Below are positions 25,860 through 33,718 of a DNA stretch of 64,000 nt, one piece after another. The notes beneath the pieces were generated by a model. The model was not told where the DNA came from and ran no database searches. It saw only the letters and a list, made by a program, of their open reading frames with translations. A program made the translations under genes and the position numbers. This DNA comes from CAYWVO01 sp964461835 (GTDB lineage Bacteria; Zixibacteria; MSB-5A5; WJJR01; JAJRUJ01): NCBI GenBank assembly GCA_964461835.1, contig CAYWVO010000004.1, forward strand, positions 39,879-103,878. Reading direction: 5' to 3'. Positions within the stretch are counted from its first letter, which is position 1. Each line of letters starts with the position of its first letter.

Positions 25860-28803
25860 ACTGCACGCACCCCGGCAGTAACTCACCCAGGCCCTTGTAC
25901 ACGAAGTTGACCATATACGCAACATCCAGCGGATTAATCTTGCAGTCGGCGTTAACATCGCCCGCGTTGACATTTGGTAGCGGCCCGGCGCCTTTGTACA
26001 CGTAGTTGACGAGGTACGAAACGTCCAGCGGATCAACATTGTCATCCTGGTTGACATCCCCGGGGATATAATCCGGGCCCCACTCCAACAGCCAGGCCAG
26101 AATACGGTAAATCACATCCGCCCGGTTGGTGAACGGTGGATAATTCGCCGGTATCGCCTCGCAACCGAATCCCAGGAATACCGCGCGATAATCCGCTCGG
26201 GCAATGCGGATGCCGGCGACATCCGAGGACGCATAGTACGTATAGATAGGAATCGCGTCGGCATGGCGCGGCAGGAGAATATCGGGCGATGACTGGTTGG
26301 CAGCCCCTCCGCTGCCTCCCAAGGCTACGGAATGACCATTGGAGATTGGGTCTCCGTCAACACCGTCGGCCAACAAAAGCGGACTGCCGGATGAAAACTC
26401 AATGGCAAAATAATCGTGGAGAAAAGTGGAGTCAGCATCATTGTCCAAATCCTCGGCAATATCTTGGCCCGTGATCAGCAACCGGCCACCATTGTCCAAC
26501 AACGTACGCAGGCTGTCCACATCATCTGCGGAAAGCACCTCGGTCCGGTGGTCTCCAGTGAACCAGATAGTTACCGGATATGAAATCAGTGAATCTGCGG
26601 TCGGCGTGGCTTCCGCCGCCTTATCCCATACACGGAACGGTGTCCGCAATGAGTCGAACACCCGCAAATAATATTGCTCGAGGTTCCAGGGGGTGGCCAG
26701 ATCATCATCAACCAACAAAACCTGAGGTTCACCGATATTCACACGCAGGGTATCGATCAGCGAGTACATGCCATTGTTTGCGGAGTAGCTTAGCACAAAA
26801 TGCACCAATGTCGGATCGATGCCCGCTGCCACCGAAAATCGCAGGGGATCCGCCGCATTCGATACAGTCTGGTCACGCAGGACGTTTCCGAATGAGGAAT
26901 GGGCCTGGTCGAAGGTAACCTCTGGTTGGAGACAGGTCGCGTCCACCGTTAGGGCGAAGGCGTCGGCGCCGGTGTTGGTGACTTCCAGCACCAGTTCTAC
27001 ATTGCTCTCACCAGGGTCCGGGTGATTATTGGCATTGCCTTCGGTGTCGACATAGAGCCGTGATGATTCGGTAACTTCCGGGACGATGTCATTGTAAACT
27101 TCTTTCAAAATCCAGTCTCCGTAATCGAAATCAACAGTGGTGACCGGCTCATCGAACGTCAGTGGTATGACGTGGAATTGCTGATCGTTGAAGACTGTTA
27201 TCACGGTATCCCCGCCGGATTCAAAGGAAAAACGCATCCGAATCGGCATCGTAAAAACCGGACGACGACCGAGCACGCTCTGTTCCTGGACAATAGTCAG
27301 CGATCCTTCGTAATTCGCCGGGTCCTGCCCGAAACCCCAGTGGTACTCAGGGTAGTAAGCATCGTAAATCCATTGGTCGAAAAAGTAATCCAGGTCCGCA
27401 CCGCTCACGGTTTCGCACACCGTTTGAAATTGCTCGGTGGTTGCGTGGCCGTACGCGAACGTCGGGTCGGATGCATACGCGGCGAGACAGTTAAAAAACA
27501 CATCATCACCCAGTACGCCCCGCAGCATGTGCAATGCCCAGGCGCCCTTGTCGTAGATAATCGTGATAAACACCTGCATCGGATTGGAGACATCGTCAAG
27601 GTAGAGCGTTCCCCCATCGAAATACTCCAACAATTGCATATGATCTTTGTAGCCGGCCGGCCCTTCATCATATTCACGCCAGAGCGCTTCACAATAGGTG
27701 GCAAACCCTTCGTTCAACCAGCCGTGATGCCAGTCAGCACAGGTGATGAAATCGCCAAACCACTGGTGGGCCAGTTCGTGCACGGTAACTTCCCACCAAG
27801 AGGGAGTGAATTCCGCTTGAATTGTGTTAGTTTGATTCTCGATGCCACCGTAAAAACCAACCTGCGTCAGGCCGTACTTTTCCTCGCGAAACGGGTAGAC
27901 GCCGAATTTGCCGGTATAGAGCGCGATGGCCTCTGACATGCGCGTCACTCCGGCCTGATTATCCACCAAGTCTTCCGGGAACGAATAGTAAACCAGGGGA
28001 AATGCGCTTTCGCCATCATCATAGTAGTCCTGAAACTCTTCGAAATTACTGATAGCAATCATAACATAATAGGTCACGATAGGATAGCGATGCCGCCACT
28101 CAAACGTCCGTACGCCATTGGCCACCGAGGTGTTTTCCAATAGGCCATTGGAGACGGCAATGACCTGCCGGCCGTTAACGGTCGTGTCGCGAATGCTGAC
28201 ATCGACGTACACTGAATCGGGTTTGTCGCCGGGACCGTCCTTACACGGCCACCAGTAATGCGCCAGATAGGGGGTCGATAATGAAGCGATAATCGGCTCA
28301 CCGCCGGCGTGGGTCTCGTAGCGCAGCCCTTTGGTACCGCTAACGGTTTGAGGAACACCCTGATAGTAGATGGTAAAAGCAGCCTGTTCACCGGAAGCGT
28401 ACGTGCGGTCCAGATCAACGCGGAGTGAATCGCCGAACTCAAGATACGTGGATACGTCCCCGGTGATGCTATCCACGGCCAGGGACTCTTCCAGATTCAA
28501 GGTCACCGAACCAAGTCCGGGATCGTTCGATTCAAGCTGGCAGAGTACGCTGCCTTCGATATAGCGCGTCCCGAGGGACACGGTGATATCGAGATGATAA
28601 AACAACACGTCGTAACGGATATCGAGCTGGTAGTCCTGAAAACGGGAGATGTATTCACGCCAGGCCTGTATCTCATTTTCGTGCAATTGCTGCATTACCG
28701 CACTGCGCGGCCGCGAATCATCCGCCGCTTCGTTTGCCTGGACGGAAAAAGCACCGGCCAAAATGGCGGTCAGCAGTAAAGCCATTGGCGCGACCTTTTT
28801 CAT
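25858..28803 (-). CDS. Secreted M1-family metallopeptidase with GATase-like module and dockerin tail
   Basis: 981 residues. Signal peptide MKKVAPMALLLTAILAGAFSVQA, then an aminopeptidase-N-like body with the exopeptidase motif GGIENQ (about 318) and the zinc site HELAHQWFGDF...NEGFATY (HExxH-x18-E, from about 340). After about residue 590 comes an Ig-like stretch, then a roughly 230-residue module (VLLVDDD..., WFTGDHRTEVLSADDV, GGRLLITGQDIAEDL) also found in the C1 peptidase, and finally two dockerin-like calcium repeats (GDVNQDDNVDPLDVSYLVNY and GDVNADCKINPLDVAYMVNF). The ATG at 28803 has GAGGGG about seven bases upstream; the frame extends 56 codons further without signal features. Removes N-terminal residues from peptides outside the cell. 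Confidence 0.9.
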   Translation of the reverse strand: MKKVAPMALLLTAILAGAFSVQANEAADDSRPRSAVMQQLHENEIQAWREYISRFQDYQLDIRYDVLFYHLDITVSLGTRYIEGSVLCQLESNDPGLGSVTLNLEESLAVDSITGDVSTYLEFGDSLRVDLDRTYASGEQAAFTIYYQGVPQTVSGTKGLRYETHAGGEPIIASLSTPYLAHYWWPCKDGPGDKPDSVYVDVSIRDTTVNGRQVIAVSNGLLENTSVANGVRTFEWRHRYPIVTYYVMIAISNFEEFQDYYDDGESAFPLVYYSFPEDLVDNQAGVTRMSEAIALYTGKFGVYPFREEKYGLTQVGFYGGIENQTNTIQAEFTPSWWEVTVHELAHQWFGDFITCADWHHGWLNEGFATYCEALWREYDEGPAGYKDHMQLLEYFDGGTLYLDDVSNPMQVFITIIYDKGAWALHMLRGVLGDDVFFNCLAAYASDPTFAYGHATTEQFQTVCETVSGADLDYFFDQWIYDAYYPEYHWGFGQDPANYEGSLTIVQEQSVLGRRPVFTMPIRMRFSFESGGDTVITVFNDQQFHVIPLTFDEPVTTVDFDYGDWILKEVYNDIVPEVTESSRLYVDTEGNANNHPDPGESNVELVLEVTNTGADAFALTVDATCLQPEVTFDQAHSSFGNVLRDQTVSNAADPLRFSVAAGIDPTLVHFVLSYSANNGMYSLIDTLRVNIGEPQVLLVDDDLATPWNLEQYYLRVFDSLRTPFRVWDKAAEATPTADSLISYPVTIWFTGDHRTEVLSADDVDSLRTLLDNGGRLLITGQDIAEDLDNDADSTFLHDYFAIEFSSGSPLLLADGVDGDPISNGHSVALGGSGGAANQSSPDILLPRHADAIPIYTYYASSDVAGIRIARADYRAVFLGFGCEAIPANYPPFTNRADVIYRILAWLLEWGPDYIPGDVNQDDNVDPLDVSYLVNYVYKGAGPLPNVNAGDVNADCKINPLDVAYMVNFVYKGLGELLPGCVQ

Positions 28804-28874
28804 TCTCGTTCCCCTCGACGCCACTCCCGTATGAGATTGCCGCTTCCTGGTCGGTATATACCAATACAGACGGT

Positions 28875-30941
28875 TCACAGACCACAAGGGTTGCACGGAG
28901 AAGACCCTTGTCCCCGATAAATGTAATTGGTGAAAAAGACCACATCGAGCGGATCGACACCGCCGCTGCAATTCCAGTCACCGTTCTCCATCGGGCAATC
29001 AGGGAAGGGTACGCGGGCATCAAACCCACGATAGACAAAGTTGACTATGTATATACAATCCATGGGATTCATGTTCCCGTCACCATTGACATCGCAGAAT
29101 CCGATACAGTCGCAGGCGTCGCAGGCATCCCCCAGCCCGTCACCGTCAGTGTCCTGTTGGCCGGGATTAAAGACCGTTGGGCAATTGTCATCAGGGCATT
29201 CATTCTCCGGTACACCGGGATCGCCGTATCCATCGTTATCCTGATCCTCGCAGAAACCCGGCAACCAGGTCAGCACCCGGTCAAATACCTCGTCTCTTTT
29301 GGTAAAGCCGGTGACGCCATTGGCAATTGCTTCTGCGCCGAAGCCAAAGTACACCAGACGATACCCGTTATGGACCAGATGGACACCGGCCACGTCACTC
29401 GATTCGTAGTAGGTATAGCAGGGCTTCGCGATATCGTCCAGTGGCAACAGAATATCCGGTGAGTTTTGGTTTGCCGCACCGCCGGAGCCGCCGGGAGCAA
29501 GCTGCTGACCATCGCCAATTGTATCACCGGGCACGCCATCGGCGATAATCATCGGTACGTCGGGCACAAACGAGACATGAAGGTAATCCCGCAAAAACGT
29601 CGAGTCGGCATCATCGCTCAAATCCTGGGCGATATCTTGGCCGGTGAGAAACAACCGGCCACCGACGTCCAGGTAGTTACGCAGATTGGTGATATCATCA
29701 GATGAGAGGACCTCACTCCGGGAATCACCGGTAAACCAGATTACCAGCGGGCATTCGCGCATAGAGTCTGCCGGCGGCGATCCGCGAGCGTACTTATCCC
29801 AGACCACGTACGGTGTGCGCGCTGTATCAAAGACCTTAGCGTAATATTTTTCGTACTGCGCAGGATCGTTGCCATCGTCGTCGACAATGAAACATTGCGG
29901 TTGCCCGACATTCATCGTGATGGTCTCGGTCCACGAGTATGCACCGCTGTTCGCCTGATAGTGAATATCAAAATCGACAATCGTTGCTGGAAAATCCGAA
30001 TTGACCGCAAACGAAACCGGTGACGCAGTATTATCCCCGGAACCATCCCGGTAAACATTACCGAACGACCCGGTTGGTTGGGTGAACACAATATCGGGAT
30101 GAATGGTTGATGCGGTTGCGGTCAAGCCGATCGCGTCCGCAGCGAGATTGGAAACCGACAACAGCAGGGCAACTTCTCCTTCACCCGGATCGGGGCGCCC
30201 GTTATTATCACCCGCCGCATCATCGATCGACCAGTCTTCCTGGACCAAATAGGGGAAATATGGTGCTTGATAATCGACGTATGCTGCAGCGTAACCGACT
30301 AAATTGCAGCCATACTCTATTCGCATATAGCCGTCTTCTCCCCAACCTTCACCCCAGGAATTGCGCAAAATCCAGACACCTTCGGTTCCTTGGTTGTCGT
30401 CCCAACCAACCAGGCAGACGATATGGTTCGTGTACCCTGGGCTCTCCCAGGCGTCGAAGACACCGCCGGTGTAACCGAGAAAACTATCCCGTGACCAGAC
30501 ATTTACCGCAGTCGGGCCGTAATTCATGATGGCCGCCTTCATCGCCTCGGTACTGGCTACCTGCCAGGGATCGGTTTCCACATAATCCCAGCTTTCGAGC
30601 GCATAGGACCGCTGGTATGGGCACTCACAGGGAAGATCGGAGGCATAGTAAGGAGAATCAGTTTCGAACACCGCGCCCCATTGACCGCATTGGTCCGGCA
30701 CGCCTACAAAATGATCGAATTGCAGCCATCCGCCATCACAGGAAGAACCGTCTACATTACAACTAACTAACCATTGTTCGGAAATATCGACATCAATACC
30801 GTCTCGAATTTTGATTGCGCATTCAACCGCCCCGGTGGTGGCAAACGCCCAACAACTGCCACACGGTCCCTGGTCTTCAATGGGCGGCAGGGTCACGTGA
30901 TCCCGCCAATCAAACGAACTGGGTAAATTCATCCTCGGCAA
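28875..30941 (-). CDS. C1 (papain-like) peptidase, catalytic and C-terminal part of a frameshifted gene
   Basis: Papain-like domain with EDQGPCGSCWAFATTG (oxyanion Gln and catalytic Cys), GYTNHIVCLVGWDD (His) and ILRNSWGEGWGEDGYMRIEYG (Asn). It begins at the usual mature start (NLPSSFDWRDH), so no signal peptide is encoded in this frame; export and propeptide sequence sit in another frame at 30929-31171. After the catalytic domain come an Ig-like stretch, the GATase-like module shared with the M1 peptidase (WFTGDSRSEVLSSDDI, GGRLFLTGQDIAQDL), thrombospondin type-3 calcium repeats (DQDNDGYGD, DTDGDGLGDACDACD) and two dockerin-like repeats ending at the C-terminus. The nominal TTG start at 30941 has no ribosome site. 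Confidence 0.85.
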   Translation of the reverse strand: MPRMNLPSSFDWRDHVTLPPIEDQGPCGSCWAFATTGAVECAIKIRDGIDVDISEQWLVSCNVDGSSCDGGWLQFDHFVGVPDQCGQWGAVFETDSPYYASDLPCECPYQRSYALESWDYVETDPWQVASTEAMKAAIMNYGPTAVNVWSRDSFLGYTGGVFDAWESPGYTNHIVCLVGWDDNQGTEGVWILRNSWGEGWGEDGYMRIEYGCNLVGYAAAYVDYQAPYFPYLVQEDWSIDDAAGDNNGRPDPGEGEVALLLSVSNLAADAIGLTATASTIHPDIVFTQPTGSFGNVYRDGSGDNTASPVSFAVNSDFPATIVDFDIHYQANSGAYSWTETITMNVGQPQCFIVDDDGNDPAQYEKYYAKVFDTARTPYVVWDKYARGSPPADSMRECPLVIWFTGDSRSEVLSSDDITNLRNYLDVGGRLFLTGQDIAQDLSDDADSTFLRDYLHVSFVPDVPMIIADGVPGDTIGDGQQLAPGGSGGAANQNSPDILLPLDDIAKPCYTYYESSDVAGVHLVHNGYRLVYFGFGAEAIANGVTGFTKRDEVFDRVLTWLPGFCEDQDNDGYGDPGVPENECPDDNCPTVFNPGQQDTDGDGLGDACDACDCIGFCDVNGDGNMNPMDCIYIVNFVYRGFDARVPFPDCPMENGDWNCSGGVDPLDVVFFTNYIYRGQGSSPCNPCGL

Positions 30942-31171
30942 GACCGGCGTTCGCCCTTGATTTCCCGCCAGTTATCGGGCCGGCGGGCCCCACCTGGCTG
31001 TCCCGCGGGATATTGCGTTGCCGGGTTCAACCCGACGGAAAAACTCCAGTCCTTGGCGGCGATTCGGAGGCGCAATGAATCGATTTCCTCTTCGGTCATT
31101 TGTGAGCGGGCGATTGGCGGTATCGCGAAGGTTGCACAGAGAATAAGGGCACAACAGAAAAGGGATCTCAT
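30929..31171 (-). CDS. Signal peptide and propeptide part of the frameshifted C1 peptidase gene
   Basis: 80-residue frame: signal peptide MRSLFCCALILCATFAIPPIARSQ, then EEIDSLRLRIAAKDWSFSVGLNPATQYPAG and RRPDNWRE. Bacterial papain-family precursors carry just such a segment (W-x-F-x-V-G-x-N-x-A-T-x-Y ... NWR) directly before the LPSSFDWR mature start. Here the frame runs into a stop at 30929 while the mature enzyme continues in the -1 frame, which is open only below 30971. The shift therefore lies between about 30931 and 30966. The ATG has GAGG six bases upstream and a promoter-like element further up, so this is the real gene start. Confidence 0.75.
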   Translation of the reverse strand: MRSLFCCALILCATFAIPPIARSQMTEEEIDSLRLRIAAKDWSFSVGLNPATQYPAGQPGGARRPDNWREIKGERRSCRG

Positions 31172-31211
31172 AATCGACCTCGGCGGTTATGTGGACGCTG
31201 GTACCATTGGT

Positions 31212-31239
31212 AAACTAATTGAATATTCAACTTTGTCAA
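31212..31239 (-). promoter_or_regulatory. Possible promoter of the C1 peptidase gene
   Basis: Minus strand: a perfect TTGACA (31239-31234), 16-base A/T-rich spacer, then TAGTTT (31217-31212), about 40 bases before the ATG at 31171. The -35 is ideal and the -10 weak. Confidence 0.4.
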
Positions 31240-31321
31240 CTAGCTTACACAGGCAAAAAGGCCAATGGCGAGTTTAATAAAACTACCAAACGGTAAACAA
31301 TTAGCTGCAGACGGGAACGTT

Positions 31322-32944
31322 CTAAAACTGGAAACCGCCCTCGTTGATAAGCCGGTCCAGGCGGGCCAGCAAGGTGTCGGCATTGATATCGATGCGGTAG
31401 GGAACCTCGGAATCTGCCCGCGGGATACCCAACTCACGGGTCAATAGCCAGCGGACCTTTTCCAGGTCGAGGGTCGGATCACTACTGAGTATGTGGGCAA
31501 CCAACCCAGTGATGTACGGCGCGGCGAAACTGGTGCCGTCGCAATACAAGTACTTGCCCGTCTCATCGATTCGGGATTGATCAAGAGCGTCTCGCTCCAC
31601 CAACCGCGACAACGCCGCTGGGATATTTGACCCTGGAGCAAACACTTCCGGTTTGAACGACCTAAAGCCGGTCAACCGGGCCGGGCCGACGCTTGATGTC
31701 GGGGAAATGGGTCGAGATCCTGCCGACAAACCGGTATGCGGATCGCCGCCATCCAGAGATCCCACGGCAATGACCTGACGCGCAGTACTCGGGGAGAGCA
31801 AGGTGAAGAGCCGATCCTTCTCTGCCGGTGTGCGAAACGCGAAAATATCGCCGGGAGAATGCCGGTAAATATAGGTGTCCCAGCGTCCAATCGGATTACC
31901 CTCCAGTAGGATGGTCCAGGTGCCGGTGGCCAAAGAGTGGGAAATCGTATGTTCCATGGTGTCAATAACATCACGGATAAAAATCGCCGCCGCCTTACCC
32001 GCAGTGGGCATATCCACGAAGAAGGGATTGGCTTCCTGGTCGCGTGCTTTCAGGCCCCGCCGATCATAATCGTTGTAAATGTAAATTCGGCCGTCGGCGA
32101 GGCGGTCAATCATCAGCATACCCTCAGGAACCGGGATCGAGCGTTGCCCGTCGGGACTGCGCACAGATATCTCGCTCCCGTCACTAAAGCTTTCATACAG
32201 CAAATACAAGCCGACATAGCTGCCGCCCGGGGCGTTCGAGACAAAGTCCAGATGAACCGAATCGTTTCCCATACCCCAGGCATGTTGCCCCGGATCCTCA
32301 TTCGAGTTCCCCGCGGCGACCACGATTACTCGGCCATCACCAAATTCTGGATTGAGCGCAATGCTGTCCAGGGTGCGTTCAAGGAATGTATCGCCGTCGG
32401 CGTACCGCTTATTCCACAAAACCCGACTGAGATTGATGGTCCAGGGGCGGCCCAGCGCCTGGGCACGCAGAGCGATGTACTTAATGCAGTGTTCCAGGGA
32501 AGTCTCACGATCATCCCAGCGAACGACGATAAGCTCGGCGTCCGGAGCAATCCCGCCGGGGAAATCCTCCGTTGGTGTTCCGGCGCAGATACTGGCTACT
32601 GCGGTACCGTGGCCAGACCGATCTCCCGCCGGAATTGGGTACCCGGTCTCACGTTGATAGGAAACGCTATCATCGGCAGTGGGACCATCCCCGCCTGTGT
32701 CGGGCAACTCGATGGCCCGGTCGATCAGAGCGGCATTGTATTCACAGCCGGTGCGGAAATCCCGGGGACTGACCACCGTCAGCCCATCCACTAATTTCCA
32801 GAAATCGGGTAGTGAATCGACTGACGCCAACTGGTCCCAATAATACAGAATGCGAGTCTTGCCCGAATGTGGGTCCCGCAACGCCTCGTGCGTATAATCG
32901 AAGCCGGCATCAATGATGCCGATAATTACCGGTGCATCGCGGAG
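31322..32944 (-). CDS. S8 (subtilisin-like) peptidase, catalytic part, read after a -1 shift
   Basis: About 540 residues in this frame with the full triad: Asp in IIGIIDAGFDYTHEAL, His in GDRSGHGTAVASICAG and Ser in CDGTSFAAPYITGLVAH; the oxyanion Asn is in VVAAGNSNED. About 110 residues between Asn and Ser form an inserted beta-rich domain (NAPGGSYVGLYLLYES ... WTILLEGNPIGRWDTYIYRH), common in large secreted subtilases. The Asp motif lies upstream of any usable start codon in this frame, which proves that translation must enter from the preceding frame at the A9 run (32945-32953). Reading after slippage gives ...HPKKNLRDAPVIIGIIDAG. No membrane anchor or dockerin is seen at the C-terminus. 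Confidence 0.85.
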   Translation of the reverse strand, partial: LRDAPVIIGIIDAGFDYTHEALRDPHSGKTRILYYWDQLASVDSLPDFWKLVDGLTVVSPRDFRTGCEYNAALIDRAIELPDTGGDGPTADDSVSYQRETGYPIPAGDRSGHGTAVASICAGTPTEDFPGGIAPDAELIVVRWDDRETSLEHCIKYIALRAQALGRPWTINLSRVLWNKRYADGDTFLERTLDSIALNPEFGDGRVIVVAAGNSNEDPGQHAWGMGNDSVHLDFVSNAPGGSYVGLYLLYESFSDGSEISVRSPDGQRSIPVPEGMLMIDRLADGRIYIYNDYDRRGLKARDQEANPFFVDMPTAGKAAAIFIRDVIDTMEHTISHSLATGTWTILLEGNPIGRWDTYIYRHSPGDIFAFRTPAEKDRLFTLLSPSTARQVIAVGSLDGGDPHTGLSAGSRPISPTSSVGPARLTGFRSFKPEVFAPGSNIPAALSRLVERDALDQSRIDETGKYLYCDGTSFAAPYITGLVAHILSSDPTLDLEKVRWLLTRELGIPRADSEVPYRIDINADTLLARLDRLINEGGFQF

Positions 32945-32953
32945 TTTTTTTTT
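32905..32953 (-). other. Candidate -1 frameshift site: A9 run with A_AAA_AAC heptamer and downstream hairpin
   Basis: On the minus strand the zero frame reads CCA-AAA-AAA-AAC, so the last seven bases (32950-32944) form the slippery heptamer A_AAA_AAC in the correct phase. A tandem -1 slip makes the next codon CTC and enters the protease frame exactly. A 7-bp hairpin CGGCATC/GATGCCG with a 3-base loop (32905-32921) lies 22 bases downstream, farther than usual for a stimulator. Transcriptional slippage on nine A residues would have the same effect, as would one missing A in the assembly. Confidence 0.6.
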
Positions 32954-33519
32954 GGGTGTAGGGGCGAGGGTGCAGGGTCTGCGTCACGCGCAGAATAAAG
33001 GGACGATGCGGGACGGCCCTCCGCCCCGGCCGCCAGACCAATGAAGCCTGTTTCCGTCGAAACATCCGGCAATTGCGCCAGCGGAAACTGCACCAGGAGG
33101 GTCCACAGACCCTCGCCGTCACTGCGGCTATTACTGATGTGAAATCCGCGTTCACCAAATTTGCTAACGAGCTTATTCGGGTCAATGCCCGCCCAGCGCA
33201 TGTAGGAGTTGAGGAATACCTCAGCGTTGATTGAACGAGCCGCCGGGTTCTGCGAAATCTGTGAATATACGAATCTTATGACCGTGCGGAGTGAGTCTGC
33301 GGAGGGAAAGCCAAGGGCCTGTGCGGTAGACTGGTCTAGTGGCTCAGGTGGAATCCGGAAGGCGATACGTTCACATGCCGCATACAAAGACCGCAGCTCC
33401 GGCGATACCTTCTCTAACGAAAGCTGTTCAGCTTGTGCCCCTGCGTTGGGGACCGCACCTAGTAAATATGCCAGGATCGCGGCGCCCACCACGACTATGC
33501 CATTAGCGCTTGCTTTCAA
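32926..33519 (-). CDS. Signal peptide and N-terminal prodomain of the S8 peptidase (zero frame)
   Basis: 197-residue frame. Signal peptide MKASANGIVVVGAAILAYLLGAVPNAGA, then a prodomain-like region (LRSLYAACERIAFRIP, WAGIDPNKLVSKFGERGFHIS, EGLWTLLVQFPLAQLPDVS) that resembles the N-terminal segments of secreted subtilases, and a Pro-rich linker ending HPKKNSAMHR. The frame stops at 32926, nine codons past the A9 run, whereas the protease continues in the -1 frame. Start is TTG at 33519 by family position; the ribosome site is weak. Whole gene, if joined, would be about 730 residues. Confidence 0.75.
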   Translation of the reverse strand: MKASANGIVVVGAAILAYLLGAVPNAGAQAEQLSLEKVSPELRSLYAACERIAFRIPPEPLDQSTAQALGFPSADSLRTVIRFVYSQISQNPAARSINAEVFLNSYMRWAGIDPNKLVSKFGERGFHISNSRSDGEGLWTLLVQFPLAQLPDVSTETGFIGLAAGAEGRPASSLYSARDADPAPSPLHPKKNSAMHR

Positions 33520-33581
33520 TGTCTACCCGCTTCCCTTTTTGACGACTGCCAACTAACTTCTAATACGCAAAACCAGGAAGC

Positions 33582-33610
33582 AATCTACCCCGGTAGGAGG
33601 GCACAGTCAA
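33582..33610 (-). promoter_or_regulatory. Possible promoter of the S8 peptidase gene
   Basis: Minus strand: TTGACT (33610-33605), 17-base spacer, TAGATT (33587-33582), giving a leader of about 55 bases before the TTG at 33519. Confidence 0.45.
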
Positions 33611-33718
33611 TTTTCTATCTTGAATTAACCAATTTATAACCCTAATCTAACAATATCTTAATAAAGAAACATGGAGGTCAGGCTATTTGCGTGCTGATTT
33701 GCCGACAGCCATGAAAAT

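Noticed and set aside
27172..27936. 254-codon open frame on the plus strand, antisense to the M1 peptidase gene
   Set aside because: No domain likeness; the opposite strand encodes the clear M1 active site, so the frame is a by-product of codon composition.
28734..29462. 242-codon plus-strand frame opposite the C1 peptidase tail
   Set aside because: Antisense to calcium-repeat coding sequence; its Ile/Val-rich text mirrors those repeats.
30929..30971. Programmed -1 frameshift in the C1 peptidase gene
   Set aside because: GGGAAAT is present but not in the phase needed for a slippery heptamer, so recoding is not supported there.
31937..32794. 285-codon plus-strand frame antisense to the S8 catalytic domain
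   Set aside because: No recognisable motifs; the subtilase motifs are on the minus strand.
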